64,000 bases of DNA, from contig NZ_CP125378.1 of NCBI RefSeq assembly GCF_034008635.1, forward strand, positions 1,416,001-1,480,000, read 5' to 3'. Source of the DNA: Pseudomonas sp. P8_229. Lineage in GTDB: Bacteria; Pseudomonadota; Gammaproteobacteria; Pseudomonadales; Pseudomonadaceae. Positions within the stretch are counted from its first letter, which is position 1; each line of letters begins with the position of its first letter. Below, piece after piece: positions 16,016 to 25,394 of this stretch. Made by a program: the position numbers and the translations under genes. The notes beneath the pieces were generated by a model. That model was not told the DNA's origin. It saw only the letters and a program-made list of their open reading frames with translations, and ran no database searches.

Positions 16016-17439
16016 AACGACAGCACACCGCTGTACAAGCCATACGCCGCCAGCCCCGCACCGATGATCACGCAGGTGAAAATCAGCTTCTCGACATGGG
16101 TGAACAACGGCTGGCCCTGCTCATGCTTGGCCTTGGCAAACAACACCACCCCCGGCGCATACAGCAGCGCCGACAGCAGCAAATATTTGACCCCGCCGGC
16201 GTACAACAGCCACACCGCGTAACACAGGGCGATGCCGCCGATCAGCAGGTCCTTGGTGCGTTCGGCCGAGGCGTGTTCATAGGTTTCGCCGCGCCCGCTG
16301 AGCAGCACCGCGTAAGCTGCCGACCACAGGTACGGCACCAGGATCATCGACGAAGCAAGGTAGATCAGACTGGTGTAGGTGCCGGCGGAAAACAGCGTGA
16401 TCAGCAAAAAAACCTGGATCATCACGTTGGTCAGCCACAGCGCATTGACCGGCACGTGGTTGGCGTTTTCCTTTTTCAGGAACGCCGGCATGGTCTTGTC
16501 CCGCGCTGTGGCAAACAGGATTTCGGCGCACAGCAGCGCCCACGAGAGCAACGCGCCGAGCAGGGAAACCGCCAGACCGAGGCTGATCAGCAACGCACCC
16601 CAGGGCCCGACGATGTGTTCCAGCACCGCCGCCAGCGACGGGTTCTGCAGGGTCGCCAGTTCCGGTTGGCTCATGATCCCCAGCGACAGCACGTTGACCA
16701 GCACCAGCAGCGCCAGCACACCGACGAAACCGATCACCGTGGCGCGCCCGACATCGGTGCGTTTCTCCGCCCGTGCCGAGTACACGCTGGCGCCCTCGAT
16801 ACCGATGAACACGAACACCGTGACCAGCATCATGTTGCGCACCTGATCCATCACCCCGCCGAAGCTCGGGTTGCTGTGACCCCAGATGTCGCGGGTGAAG
16901 ATGTCGGCCTTGAACGCCACCGCCGCAATGACGATGAACATGATCAGCGGCACGATCTTGGCAACCGTGGTCACCTGATTGATGAACGCCGCCTCCTTGA
17001 TCCCGCGCATCACCAGAAAATGCACGGCCCACAACAGCACCGACGCACAGCCGATGGCGATCGGCGTGTTGCCCTGGCCGAACACCGGGAAAAAGTAACC
17101 GAGGGTGCTGAACAGCAACACGAAATAACCGACGTTGCCCAGCCAGGCGCTGATCCAGTAACCCCACGCGGACGAGAACCCCATGTAGTCGCCAAACCCG
17201 GCCTTGGCGTAGGCGTAGACGCCGGAATCCAGCTCGGGTTTGCGATTGGCCAGGGTCTGGAACACGAAGGCCAGAGTCAGCATGCCGATGGCGGTGATGC
17301 CCCAGCCGATCAGGATCGCCCCGGCATCGGCGCGCGCCGCCATGTTCTGCGGCAGGGAAAAAATCCCCCCGCCAATCATCGAACCCACCACCAGGGCGAT
17401 CAACGCACCAAGGCGAAGCTTTTGCGTCGGTTGCGACAT
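16012..17439 (-). CDS. arcD: Arginine/ornithine antiporter, second arcD paralogue
   Basis: A 475-residue APC-superfamily transporter with about 12-13 membrane segments. It begins [20 protein letters not shown], the N-terminal APC signature, and carries the [19 protein letters not shown] segment typical of ArcD. It is the same length as, and highly similar throughout to, the arcD at 17946, which lies divergently 506 bp away. It exchanges external arginine for ornithine in the arginine deiminase route if function is conserved. The ATG at 17439 has GGGAG upstream. It shares a transcript with alkA. Confidence 0.92.
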   Translation of the reverse strand: MSQPTQKLRLGALIALVVGSMIGGGIFSLPQNMAARADAGAILIGWGITAIGMLTLAFVFQTLANRKPELDSGVYAYAKAGFGDYMGFSSAWGYWISAWLGNVGYFVLLFSTLGYFFPVFGQGNTPIAIGCASVLLWAVHFLVMRGIKEAAFINQVTTVAKIVPLIMFIVIAAVAFKADIFTRDIWGHSNPSFGGVMDQVRNMMLVTVFVFIGIEGASVYSARAEKRTDVGRATVIGFVGVLALLVLVNVLSLGIMSQPELATLQNPSLAAVLEHIVGPWGALLISLGLAVSLLGALLSWALLCAEILFATARDKTMPAFLKKENANHVPVNALWLTNVMIQVFLLITLFSAGTYTSLIYLASSMILVPYLWSAAYAVLLSGRGETYEHASAERTKDLLIGGIALCYAVWLLYAGGVKYLLLSALLYAPGVVLFAKAKHEQGQPLFTHVEKLIFTCVIIGAGLAAYGLYSGVLSL

Positions 17440-17480
17440 TCCAGTCTCCCTTTTCCTGACAAAGGTTCTCGAAACCTGTT

Positions 17481-17532
17481 TATACCTGTGGCGAGTTATA
17501 CCTGTGGCGAGGGGATTTATCCCCTCGCCACA
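17481..17532. repeat. Minimal TGTGGCGAGGGG palindrome with partial tandem copy
   Basis: Perfect 12-bp arms TGTGGCGAGGGG / CCCCTCGCCACA with a 6-nt loop (17503-17532). The left arm is partly duplicated: TATACCTGTGGCGAG occurs at 17481-17495 and again at 17497-17511, a 16-bp period. This is the short form of the element at 11060-11191. Confidence 0.85.
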
Positions 17533-17870
17533 AGGTGTGTCTGTTTCTGGGTATTAACTAAACGGATAAAGCGTAAGTACGTTTATTGAATAACGCCAAT
17601 TAACGCCTCTTATATATAGCCAACCACGCTAACGCCTAACACGGCTAGTCGCTTTTTGTGCGCAGATCCTGATTATTCGATTCTGTACTGAAAACAGATG
17701 TGAAAAATTTGCCAAAAGCTGAAAAGCAACTAGCGTGATAATTCGAAAGTAATAGGAGCAATTCCCAACCACACCTGCCAGAAGCCTCTGGAATAGGCCT
17801 CTTCGGGCAGCAGCTTTATGCCATCAGCTCTTTCATAAGTCATTCATTAACAATGGAATGTGGCCATGAA

Positions 17871-17884
17871 CTGATCTAAGTCAG
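17871..17884 (+). promoter_or_regulatory. Candidate ANR box of the arcDABC operon
   Basis: CTGAT-CTAA-GTCAG resembles the ANR/FNR consensus TTGAT-N4-ATCAA with changed outer bases. A site centred at -41.5 would place the start of transcription near 17919, with a weak -10 (TACGCT) at 17907-17912. Oxygen-limited induction by ANR is established for arcDABC in P. aeruginosa. Confidence 0.5.
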
Positions 17885-17945
17885 CTGTTTGAACAGGCAA
17901 CAGCATTACGCTGTGAACTCTTCTCTCCTGCAATGGAGTCATGCA

Positions 17946-19373
17946 ATGTCTGAAGCTCCCGGAAAACTACGACTAGGTGCACTGGTTGCATTGGTAGTCG
18001 GCTCAATGATCGGTGGCGGGATATTCTCTTTGCCACAAAACATGGCCGCCAGTGCCGACGTCGGCGCGGTATTGATCGGCTGGGCCATCACCGCTGTCGG
18101 CATGCTCACCCTCGCTTTTGTCTTTCAAACCCTCGCCAATCGTAAGCCTGATCTGGACGGCGGTGTCTACGCCTACGCCAAGGCCGGTTTCGGCGATTAC
18201 ATGGGTTTCTCGTCCGCCTGGGGTTACTGGATCAGCGCCTGGCTGGGCAACGTGGGTTACTTTGTTCTGCTGTTCAGCACCCTCGGCTATTTCTTTCCGG
18301 TTTTCGGTGAGGGCAACACCGTGGCGGCGGTCATCGGCGCCTCGGTGCTGCTGTGGGCCGTGCATTTCCTGGTGCTGCGCGGGATCAAGGAAGCGGCGTT
18401 CATCAACCTGGTAACCACCGTCGCCAAGGTTGTGCCGCTGCTGCTGTTCGTCCTGATCGCGATCTTCGCGTTCAAACTGGACATCTTCACCGCTGACATC
18501 TGGGGCGTGAAAAACCCGGATCTGGGCAGCGTGATGAACCAGGTGCGCAACATGATGCTGGTCACCGTGTGGGTATTCATCGGCATCGAGGGTGCGAGCA
18601 TCTTCTCGGCACGGGCGGAGAAGCGTTCCGATGTAGGTAAGGCCACCGTGATCGGTTTCATCACCGTGCTGTTGTTCCTGGTGCTGGTCAACGTGCTGTC
18701 ACTGGGCATCATGACTCAGCCAGAACTGGCCAAACTGCAGAACCCGTCGATGGCTGCCGTGCTCGAGCACGTGGTCGGTCACTGGGGCGCGGTGCTGATC
18801 AGCGTCGGTCTGATCATCTCGCTGCTCGGGGCACTGCTGTCGTGGGTGCTGCTGTGCGCGGAGATCATGTTCGCCGCCGCCAAAGATCACACCATGCCGG
18901 AGTTCCTGCGCAAGGAGAACGCCAACCACGTACCGGTCAACGCCCTGTGGCTGACCAACGCGATGGTGCAGATTTTCCTGATTATCACCCTGTTCTCGGC
19001 CAGTACTTACCTGTCGCTGATCTACCTCGCCACCTCGATGATTCTGGTGCCGTACCTGTGGTCGGCGGCCTACGCCCTGCTGCTGGCGGTGCGCGGCGAA
19101 ACCTACGAAGGCTTCGTGGCCGAGCGGCGCAAGGACCTGATCATCGGCGGTATCGCCCTGGTCTACGCGGTCTGGCTGCTGTACGCCGGCGGGGTCAAGT
19201 ACCTGCTGCTTTCGGCCCTGCTGTATGCCCCCGGCGCGATCCTGTTCGCCAAGGCCAAGCTGGAACTCAAACAAGCGGTTTTCACCAACGTCGAGAAGCT
19301 GATTTTCGCCGCGGTGGTCGTCGGTGCCCTGGTGGCGGCCTACGGTCTCTACGACGGCTTCCTGACTCTGTAA
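17946..19373 (+). CDS. arcD: Arginine/ornithine antiporter
   Basis: A 475-residue APC-family antiporter, first gene of the arginine deiminase operon. [21 protein letters not shown] opens the first membrane helix and [20 protein letters not shown] is conserved with the paralogue. I chose the ATG at 17946 (GGAG seven nt upstream); the open frame could start at 17889 but the extra residues are not membrane-protein-like. arcA follows after 34 bp. Confidence 0.95.
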   Translation: MSEAPGKLRLGALVALVVGSMIGGGIFSLPQNMAASADVGAVLIGWAITAVGMLTLAFVFQTLANRKPDLDGGVYAYAKAGFGDYMGFSSAWGYWISAWLGNVGYFVLLFSTLGYFFPVFGEGNTVAAVIGASVLLWAVHFLVLRGIKEAAFINLVTTVAKVVPLLLFVLIAIFAFKLDIFTADIWGVKNPDLGSVMNQVRNMMLVTVWVFIGIEGASIFSARAEKRSDVGKATVIGFITVLLFLVLVNVLSLGIMTQPELAKLQNPSMAAVLEHVVGHWGAVLISVGLIISLLGALLSWVLLCAEIMFAAAKDHTMPEFLRKENANHVPVNALWLTNAMVQIFLIITLFSASTYLSLIYLATSMILVPYLWSAAYALLLAVRGETYEGFVAERRKDLIIGGIALVYAVWLLYAGGVKYLLLSALLYAPGAILFAKAKLELKQAVFTNVEKLIFAAVVVGALVAAYGLYDGFLTL

Positions 19374-19407
19374 TTGCCCAACGTTTTATCTCTGGAGGAT
19401 CACTGCA

Positions 19408-20664
19408 ATGACCACGGAAAAAGTTAAGTACGGCGTCCATTCCGAAGCCGGCAAACTGCGCAAAGTCATGGTTTGCTCCCCAGGTCTGGCCCACCAGCGG
19501 CTGACCCCGAACAACTGCGATGAACTGCTGTTCGACGATGTGCTGTGGGTCGCCCAGGCCAAGCGCGACCACTTCGACTTCGTGACCAAGATGCGTGAAC
19601 GCGGGATCGACGTGCTGGAAATGCACAACCTGCTGACTGATATCGTCGCCATCCCTGAAGCGCTGGACTGGATCCTGGAACGCAAGGTCACCGCCGATTC
19701 GGTGGGCCTGGGCCTGATCAGCGAAGTGAAATCCTGGCTGCGTAGCCTGGAGCCACGGCGCATCGCCGAGTTCCTGATCGGTGGCGTGTCTGCCGATGAT
19801 CTGCCGGACAGCTTCGGTGGCAAGATCATCGAGATGTACCGCGATTTCCTCGGCCACTCCAGCTTCATTCTGCCGCCGCTGCCGAACACCCAGTTCACCC
19901 GCGACACCACCTGCTGGATCTACGGTGGCGTGACCCTGAACCCGATGTACTGGCCGGCGCGCCGTCAGGAAACCCTGCTGACCACTGCCATCTACAAATT
20001 CCACCCGCAGTTCACCAACGCCGATTTCGAGATCTGGTACGGCGACCCGGACAAGGATCACGGCAGCTCGACCCTGGAAGGCGGCGACGTCATGCCGATC
20101 GGCAACGGTGTGGTGTTGATCGGCATGGGCGAGCGCTCTTCTCGCCAGGCCATCGGCCAACTGGCGCTGAACCTGTTCAAGAACAAAGCCGTGGAAAAAG
20201 TCATCGTCGCCGGCCTGCCGAAGTCCCGTGCGGCGATGCACCTGGACACCGTATTCAGCTTCTGCGACCGCGACCTGGTGACGATCTTCCCGGAAGTGGT
20301 GAACCAGATCGTCGCGTTCACCCTGCGCCCTGACGAAAGCAAACAGGGCGGCATCGACATCCGCCGCGAAGAAGGCACCTTCCTCGACACCGTGGCCAAA
20401 GCCCTCAACCTGCCGAAACTGCGCGTGGTGGAAACCGGTGGCAACAGCTTCGCCGCTGAACGCGAGCAATGGGACGACGGCAACAACGTGGTGGCCGTGG
20501 AGCCGGGCGTGGTCATCGGCTACGACCGCAACACCTACACCAACACCCTGCTGCGCAAGGCAGGCGTGGAGGTCATCACCATCAGCGCCGGCGAACTCGG
20601 TCGCGGCCGTGGCGGCGGCCACTGCATGACCTGCCCGATCATCCGCGACCCAATCGATTACTAA
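19408..20664 (+). CDS. arcA: Arginine deiminase
   Basis: A 418-residue enzyme converting arginine to citrulline and ammonia. The nucleophile is Cys406 in [16 protein letters not shown] near the C-terminus, exactly as in P. aeruginosa ADI. Other family motifs are [18 protein letters not shown] and [21 protein letters not shown] strong GGAGG precedes ATG 19408. It is in the arcDABC order, giving energy from arginine under low oxygen. Confidence 0.98.
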   Translation: MTTEKVKYGVHSEAGKLRKVMVCSPGLAHQRLTPNNCDELLFDDVLWVAQAKRDHFDFVTKMRERGIDVLEMHNLLTDIVAIPEALDWILERKVTADSVGLGLISEVKSWLRSLEPRRIAEFLIGGVSADDLPDSFGGKIIEMYRDFLGHSSFILPPLPNTQFTRDTTCWIYGGVTLNPMYWPARRQETLLTTAIYKFHPQFTNADFEIWYGDPDKDHGSSTLEGGDVMPIGNGVVLIGMGERSSRQAIGQLALNLFKNKAVEKVIVAGLPKSRAAMHLDTVFSFCDRDLVTIFPEVVNQIVAFTLRPDESKQGGIDIRREEGTFLDTVAKALNLPKLRVVETGGNSFAAEREQWDDGNNVVAVEPGVVIGYDRNTYTNTLLRKAGVEVITISAGELGRGRGGGHCMTCPIIRDPIDY

Positions 20665-20675
20665 ACGACCATCTC

Positions 20676-20705
20676 CCCGGCCGCCCCCATCCCGTAGCGG
20701 CCGGG
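20676..20705 (+). other. Hairpin between arcA and arcB
   Basis: CCCGGCCGC and GCGGCCGGG (9-bp arms, 12-nt loop) with no T-tract. It is probably an mRNA processing or stabilising element; intercistronic processing of arcDABC mRNA is known in P. aeruginosa. Confidence 0.6.
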
Positions 20706-20733
20706 CCGATTACCGAATCCAAGGAGAATCATC

Positions 20734-21744
20734 ATGGCGTTCAACATTCACAACCGTAACCTGCTCAGCCTGGAACACCACACCCCACGTGAGCTGCGTT
20801 ACCTGCTCGACCTGTCCCGCGACCTCAAACGCGCCAAGTACACCGGCACCGAGCAGCAGCACCTGAAGGGCAATAACATCGCCCTGATCTTCGAAAAAAC
20901 CTCGACCCGCACCCGCTGCGCGTTCGAAGTGGCGGCCTACGACCAAGGCGCCAACGTCACCTACATCGACCCGAACTCCTCGCAAATCGGCCACAAGGAA
21001 AGCATGAAAGACACGGCCCGCGTGCTGGGTCGCATGTACGACGCCATCGAGTACCGTGGCTTCAAGCAGGAAATCGTCGAAGAACTGGCGAAGTTCGCTG
21101 GCGTGCCGGTGTTCAACGGCCTGACCGACGAATATCACCCGACGCAAATGATCGCCGACGTGCTGACCATGCGTGAACACGCCGACAAGCCGATCCATGA
21201 AATCAGCTACGCCTACCTCGGCGATGCGCGCAACAACATGGGCAACTCGTTGCTGCTGGTCGGCGCCAAACTCGGCATGGACGTGCGCATCTGCGCGCCG
21301 AAAGCCCTGTGGCCGCATGACGATCTGGTCGATCGTTGCAAGAAATACGCGGAAGAATCCGGTGCACGCATCACCCTGACCGATGACCCGAAAGCGGCGG
21401 TCAAAGGCGTCGACTTCATCCACACCGACGTCTGGGTATCGATGGGCGAACCGGTGGAAGCGTGGGCCGAGCGTATCCAGCAACTGATGCCGTACCAGGT
21501 CAACAAAGAGCTGATGAAAGCCACCGGCAACCCGCGCACCAAGTTCATGCATTGCCTGCCGGCGTTCCACAACAGCGATACCAAGGTCGGCAAACAGATC
21601 GCCGAGCAATATCCGCACCTGGCCAACGGCATCGAAGTGACCGACGACGTGTTCGAGTCGCCAGCCTGTATCGCCTTCGAGCAAGCGGAAAACCGCATGC
21701 ACACGATCAAGGCGATTCTGGTCTCGACCCTGGCTGATCTGTAA
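20734..21744 (+). CDS. arcB: Ornithine carbamoyltransferase, catabolic
   Basis: A 336-residue enzyme that phosphorolyses citrulline to ornithine and carbamoyl phosphate. The carbamoyl-phosphate loop [20 protein letters not shown] is at about 52-71, [15 protein letters not shown] at about 133-147 and the ornithine loop FMHCLPAFH near 271. AAGGAG precedes the ATG. The operon position (after arcA, before arcC) marks it as the catabolic enzyme and not ArgF. Confidence 0.97.
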   Translation: MAFNIHNRNLLSLEHHTPRELRYLLDLSRDLKRAKYTGTEQQHLKGNNIALIFEKTSTRTRCAFEVAAYDQGANVTYIDPNSSQIGHKESMKDTARVLGRMYDAIEYRGFKQEIVEELAKFAGVPVFNGLTDEYHPTQMIADVLTMREHADKPIHEISYAYLGDARNNMGNSLLLVGAKLGMDVRICAPKALWPHDDLVDRCKKYAEESGARITLTDDPKAAVKGVDFIHTDVWVSMGEPVEAWAERIQQLMPYQVNKELMKATGNPRTKFMHCLPAFHNSDTKVGKQIAEQYPHLANGIEVTDDVFESPACIAFEQAENRMHTIKAILVSTLADL

Positions 21745-21759
21745 CCACTGCTGATCCAT

Positions 21760-21863
21760 GATCGTTCCCACGCTCTGCGTGGGAATGCATCCCGTGACGC
21801 TCTGCGTCACAGCGGACGCGGAGCGTCCGTGGCGGCGTTCCCACGCAGAGCGTGGGAACGATC
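21760..21863 (+). repeat. 104-bp composite palindromic element, copy 1
   Basis: Outer arms GATCGTTCCCACGCTCTGCG and its complement enclose two further hairpins (GTGACGCTCTGCGTCAC and GGACGCGGAGCGTCC). It lies in the arcB-arcC spacer. A second copy at 23267-23370, also 104 bp, is in reverse orientation with only a few differences. Confidence 0.92.
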
Positions 21864-21894
21864 AACATTCCTCTGTTTTAGAAGGACATGCACC

Positions 21895-22824
21895 ATGCGT
21901 ATCGTCGTAGCTCTGGGCGGTAACGCCCTGCTCCGCCGTGGCGAACCGATGACTGCTGACAACCAGCGCGCCAACATCCGCATCGCCACCGAGCAAATCG
22001 CCAAGATCCATCCCGGCAACCAACTGGTCATCGCCCACGGCAATGGCCCGCAAGTCGGCCTGCTGTCGCTGCAAGCGGCAGCCTACACCTCCGTCACCCC
22101 TTACCCGCTGGACGTGCTCGGTGCCGAAACCGAAGGCATGATCGGCTACATCATCGAACAGGAACTGGGCAACCTGCTGGACTTCGAGGTGCCGTTCGCC
22201 ACCCTGCTGACCCAGGTTGAAGTCGACGCCAAGGACCCGGCGTTCCAGAACCCGACCAAACCGATCGGCCCGGTCTACGACAAGGCTGAAGCGGAAAAAC
22301 TCGCCGCCGAAAAAGGCTGGGCCATCGCCCCGGACGGTGACAAGTTCCGCCGCGTGGTCGCCAGCCCACGGCCGAAACGCATCTTCGAAATCCGTCCGAT
22401 CAAATGGCTGCTGGACAAGGGCAGCATCGTTATCTGCGCCGGTGGCGGCGGGATTCCGACCATGTACGACGAGCACCGCAACCTCAAGGGCATCGAGGCG
22501 GTGATCGACAAGGACCTGTGCTCGTCGTTGCTGGCCGAGCAACTGGAAGCCGACTTGCTGGTGATCGCCACCGACGTCAACGCGGCGTTCATCGACTACG
22601 GCAAACCGACGCAGAAAGCCATCGCCGAGGCGCATCCGGATGAACTGGAACGCCTGGGCTTTGCCGCCGGCTCCATGGGACCGAAGGTGCAGGCAGCCTG
22701 CGAATTCGCACGCCATACTGGCAAAGTCGCGGTGATCGGCTCGCTCGCGGACATCGAAGCGATTGTCCAGGGCTCTGCGGGTACTCGCGTCAGCACGGCG
22801 AAGCCGGGTATCAGCTATCGATAA
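21895..22824 (+). CDS. arcC: Carbamate kinase
   Basis: A 309-residue enzyme that makes ATP from carbamoyl phosphate and ADP, the energy-yielding step of the arginine deiminase pathway. [18 protein letters not shown] opens the amino-acid-kinase fold, [13 protein letters not shown] is near residue 43 and [15 protein letters not shown] near 178. The ATG at 21895 has AAGGA upstream; the open frame reaches back into the repeat and should be ignored. It is separated from arcB by the repeat, which may lower its expression relative to arcAB. Confidence 0.96.
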   Translation: MRIVVALGGNALLRRGEPMTADNQRANIRIATEQIAKIHPGNQLVIAHGNGPQVGLLSLQAAAYTSVTPYPLDVLGAETEGMIGYIIEQELGNLLDFEVPFATLLTQVEVDAKDPAFQNPTKPIGPVYDKAEAEKLAAEKGWAIAPDGDKFRRVVASPRPKRIFEIRPIKWLLDKGSIVICAGGGGIPTMYDEHRNLKGIEAVIDKDLCSSLLAEQLEADLLVIATDVNAAFIDYGKPTQKAIAEAHPDELERLGFAAGSMGPKVQAACEFARHTGKVAVIGSLADIEAIVQGSAGTRVSTAKPGISYR

Positions 22825-22886
22825 TTAGAAACTCCGGGGGCAGGCTCAAGGTCTGCCCTTCTCCCATGCCTTGAAAGGAGAAACCC

Positions 22887-23249
22887 ATGGCCCAATTCGA
22901 ACCCGGTCGTCTGCACATCGAGCGGCACGCGTTGACCGACGATGACGTCAATTACAACGTGCACCTCGACTATGAAGTGTTCACCGACCCGCAAAAAGGC
23001 AAAGGGATACAGTTCACCCTGCATGGCAGCATGCAGGGCAAGGACATGAAGGAAACGTTTTTCCTGCCCAAGGAAGAGGCTTACAACTTCGCCCGCGACG
23101 TGACCCGGATCGCCGAAAAATACGGGATTCCCAAGACCCACAGCCAGATCGGTTCGGTGCACAAACATTACGACTTAATGTTTGAAGACATCCGCAAGCA
23201 GTTGAATATGCAATCCGGCGACCCGGTCAATCTCGAGCATTTCGAATAA
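22887..23249 (+). CDS. DUF5064-like small protein of unknown function
   Basis: A 120-residue soluble protein (MAQFEPGRLHIERHALTDDD) with alternating strand-like segments then an amphipathic helix (EEAYNFARDVTRIAEKYG). It resembles the Pseudomonas-restricted DUF5064 family as I recall it. Strong AAAGGAG before ATG 22887. It follows arcC by 62 bp, with a hairpin at 22838-22858 between them that may be a weak terminator, so co-expression with the arc operon is possible but unproved. Confidence 0.7.
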   Translation: MAQFEPGRLHIERHALTDDDVNYNVHLDYEVFTDPQKGKGIQFTLHGSMQGKDMKETFFLPKEEAYNFARDVTRIAEKYGIPKTHSQIGSVHKHYDLMFEDIRKQLNMQSGDPVNLEHFE

Positions 23250-23266
23250 CCTGGATTTTGCACATT

Positions 23267-23370
23267 GATCGTTCCCACGCTCTGCGTGGGAATGCCGCCA
23301 CGGATGCTCCGCGTCCGCTGTGACGCAGAGCGTCACGGGATGCATTCCCACGCGGAGCATGGGAACGATC
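23267..23370 (-). repeat. 104-bp composite palindromic element, inverted copy 2
   Basis: Reverse complement of 21760-21863 with about four substitutions (for example GGAATG for GGAACG in the left part and GCGGAGCATGGG in the right arm). Identical length. Together the two copies flank arcC and the DUF5064-like gene. Confidence 0.92.
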
Positions 23371-23451
23371 AGCGCAGGACACAGGTTTCACCATTAGCCC
23401 GCCCCAAGGCATACTTGCCCCCCTCCGCACTGCAGAACACTGAACCGCCCC

Positions 23452-24960
23452 ATGCGTATCCACGTCAGCTTCATCGACCGCGTCGGCATCACCCAGGAAG
23501 TCCTGGCTATCCTCGGTGGGCGCAATCTCAATCTGGATGCGGTGGAGATGATTCCGCCCAACGTCTACATCGACGCGCCGACCTTGAGCCCGCAAGTGCT
23601 CGAAGAACTGAAAGATGCGCTGTTTCGTGTGCTCGGCGTGGAAGCGGTGACCGTGGTCGACATCCTCCCCGGCCAGCGTCGGCACTTGCAGCTCGATGCG
23701 TTGCTCGCGGCAATGACCGATCCGGTGCTGGCACTGGACAGCGCTGGCAAGGTACTGCTGGCCAACCCGGCCTTGATCGCGCTGTACGGGCGTGAGCCGG
23801 CGGGGGAAAGTGTCTCCGAATTGTTCAACGATCCCGGCCTGCTGGACACCCTGCTCGAACAGGGCTTCCGCCTGCCGCTGCGGGAAATCACCGTCAACGG
23901 CCAGACCCTGTTGCTCGACGCCACACCGATCACCGACGCCGGCGCGCTGTTGACCCTGTATCAGCCGAACCGTATCGGCGAACAGCTCTCGGCACTGCAC
24001 CACGACCATGCCGAAGGTTTCGATGCGCTGCTCGGCGAGTCCCCGGCGATCCGCACCCTCAAGGCCCGCGCACAACGGGTGGCGGCGCTCGATGCGCCGC
24101 TGCTGATTCAGGGCGAAACCGGCACCGGTAAAGAGCTGGTGGCCCGCGCCTGTCACGCCATCAGTGCGCGGTACAGCGCGCCGTTCCTGGCACTGAACTG
24201 CGCCGCGCTGCCGGAGAACCTCGCCGAGAGCGAACTGTTCGGCTACGCCCCCGGCGCCTTCACCGGCGCGGCGCGAGGCGGCAAACCGGGGCTGATGGAA
24301 CTGGCCAACCAGGGCACGGTGTTTCTCGACGAGATCGGCGAGATGTCGCCGTACTTGCAGGCCAAGTTATTGCGCTTCCTCAATGACGGCAGCTTCCGTC
24401 GCGTTGGCGGTGATCGTGAGGTGAAGGTCAACGTGCGGATCCTCAGTGCGACCCACCGCGACCTGGAAAAAATGGTCAGCGAAGGCCTGTTCCGCGAAGA
24501 CCTGTTCTACCGGCTCAACGTGCTCAACGTCGAAGTGCCGCCGCTGCGCGAACGCGGTCAGGACATCCTGCTGCTGGCGCGCTATTTCATGCAGCAGGCC
24601 TGCGCGCAGATCCAGCGTCCGGTCTGCCGCCTCGCCCCCGGCACCTATCCGGCGCTGCTCGGCAACCGCTGGCCGGGTAACGTGCGGCAGTTGCAGAACG
24701 TGATCTTCCGTGCGGCAGCGATTTGCGAAAGCAGTCTGGTGGATATCGGCGATCTCGACATCGCCGGTACCTCGGTCGCACGGCAAACCGACAGCGACGT
24801 CGACAGCCTTGAACAAGCGGTCGAAGCCTTTGAGCGTTCACTGCTGGAAAAGCTCTACGTCAGCTACCCCTCGACCCGCCAACTGGCGAGCCGCCTGCAA
24901 ACTTCGCACACGGCCATCGCCCATCGCCTGCGCAAATACGGCATTCCCAACAAAGCCTGA
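23452..24960 (+). CDS. gcsR: TyrR-like sigma-54 activator GcsR
   Basis: A 502-residue enhancer-binding protein. It has an N-terminal ACT-like domain (1-70, MRIHVSFIDRVGITQEVLA), a PAS-like domain (about 78-190), an AAA+ domain (about 205-430) with Walker A GETGTGKELVAR and the sigma-54 contact GAFTGA at about 268-273, and a C-terminal HTH of TyrR type (STRQLASRLQTSHTAIAHRL). It lies just upstream of gcvH with matching operator sites and a sigma-54 promoter. The P. aeruginosa orthologue activates the glycine cleavage operon in response to glycine. PhhR is a relative but sits beside phhAB, absent here. Confidence 0.92.
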   Translation: MRIHVSFIDRVGITQEVLAILGGRNLNLDAVEMIPPNVYIDAPTLSPQVLEELKDALFRVLGVEAVTVVDILPGQRRHLQLDALLAAMTDPVLALDSAGKVLLANPALIALYGREPAGESVSELFNDPGLLDTLLEQGFRLPLREITVNGQTLLLDATPITDAGALLTLYQPNRIGEQLSALHHDHAEGFDALLGESPAIRTLKARAQRVAALDAPLLIQGETGTGKELVARACHAISARYSAPFLALNCAALPENLAESELFGYAPGAFTGAARGGKPGLMELANQGTVFLDEIGEMSPYLQAKLLRFLNDGSFRRVGGDREVKVNVRILSATHRDLEKMVSEGLFREDLFYRLNVLNVEVPPLRERGQDILLLARYFMQQACAQIQRPVCRLAPGTYPALLGNRWPGNVRQLQNVIFRAAAICESSLVDIGDLDIAGTSVARQTDSDVDSLEQAVEAFERSLLEKLYVSYPSTRQLASRLQTSHTAIAHRLRKYGIPNKA

Positions 24961-24977
24961 GAGCCCCCCCATTCCCT

Positions 24978-25064
24978 GTAGGAGTGAGCCTGCTCGCGAT
25001 AGCGGTCTGACATTCAACATGTGCGGCGTCTGACACATTGCTATCGCGAGCAGGCTCACTCCTA
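24978..25064. repeat. REPIN-type inverted repeat, GTAGGAGTGAGC family
   Basis: Arms GTAGGAGTGAGCCTGCTCGC and complement, directly after gcsR. It separates gcsR from the gcvH control region. Confidence 0.9.
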
Positions 25065-25111
25065 CAATGATTTGTGACGGATTCGAAATCCGTTCAAAAA
25101 CGACCTCCGTC

Positions 25112-25129
25112 TGTACTGAAAGCGCTACA
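25112..25129 (+). promoter_or_regulatory. GcsR operator site A
   Basis: TGTACTG-AAAG-CGCTACA, an 18-mer of 7-4-7 form close to the published GcsR consensus TGTAACG-N4-CGTTCCG (recalled). It is the upstream member of a close pair. Confidence 0.65.
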
Positions 25130-25130
25130 G

Positions 25131-25148
25131 CGGAACGATTTCGCTACA
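25131..25148 (-). promoter_or_regulatory. GcsR operator site B
   Basis: CGGAACG-ATTT-CGCTACA; on the minus strand this reads TGTAGCG-AAAT-CGTTCCG, one base from the consensus. It is separated from site A by one base. Confidence 0.78.
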
Positions 25149-25211
25149 CCATCCTCCAGCGACCGCTGTGCAAGGCTTTGATCCGCTTCAGCTTTTTTCC
25201 CTGCCCTGATC

Positions 25212-25229
25212 TGTAGCGATTTCGCTACA
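25212..25229. promoter_or_regulatory. GcsR operator site C
   Basis: TGTAGCG-ATTT-CGCTACA, perfect 7-bp arms. It starts exactly 100 bp after site A and ends 65 bp before the sigma-54 promoter. Confidence 0.75.
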
Positions 25230-25293
25230 CACCTTCACCATGCACCCTCACCAAAAACACATAACTCATTGTTTTATATAGATAAATACAAGC

Positions 25294-25309
25294 TGGCCGC
25301 GTTCTTGCT
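25294..25309 (+). promoter_or_regulatory. Sigma-54 promoter of the glycine cleavage operon
   Basis: TGGCCGC-GTTC-TTGCT has the invariant GG and GC dinucleotides with N10 between them and matches the -24/-12 consensus (TGGCACG-N4-TTGCA) well. It lies 86 bp before the gcvH ATG, downstream of three GcsR-like sites. Confidence 0.82.
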
Positions 25310-25394
25310 AAGTAACCGCTCATAAAATCAGGGCATTACCGCCCGAGCCTTCCACCGCGTCCACCAGACGAGTCTGGCCCCCTTAGGAGTTTCC

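Larger units (their letters stand above)
17440..17945. other. Divergent control region between the two arcD genes
   Basis: About 500 bp without a gene. It holds a palindromic repeat (17481-17532), three TAACGCC copies at 17591, 17601 and 17630, an AT-rich stretch, and an ANR-box-like palindrome at 17871-17884 placed for the plus-strand arcD. No matching ANR box is obvious near the minus-strand arcD. Confidence 0.7.
24961..25394 (+). other. gcsR-gcvH intergenic control region
   Basis: This 434-bp gap holds the REPIN at 24978-25064, three GcsR-type 18-mers (25112, 25131, 25212), an AT-rich stretch at about 25250-25290 that could bend or bind IHF, and the sigma-54 promoter at 25294-25309. No gene is apparent. 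Confidence 0.8.

Noticed and set aside
24978..25064. Possible CRISPR repeats
   Set aside because: The repeated units are scattered inverted REP doublets, not regularly spaced direct repeats with unique spacers, and no cas genes are present.
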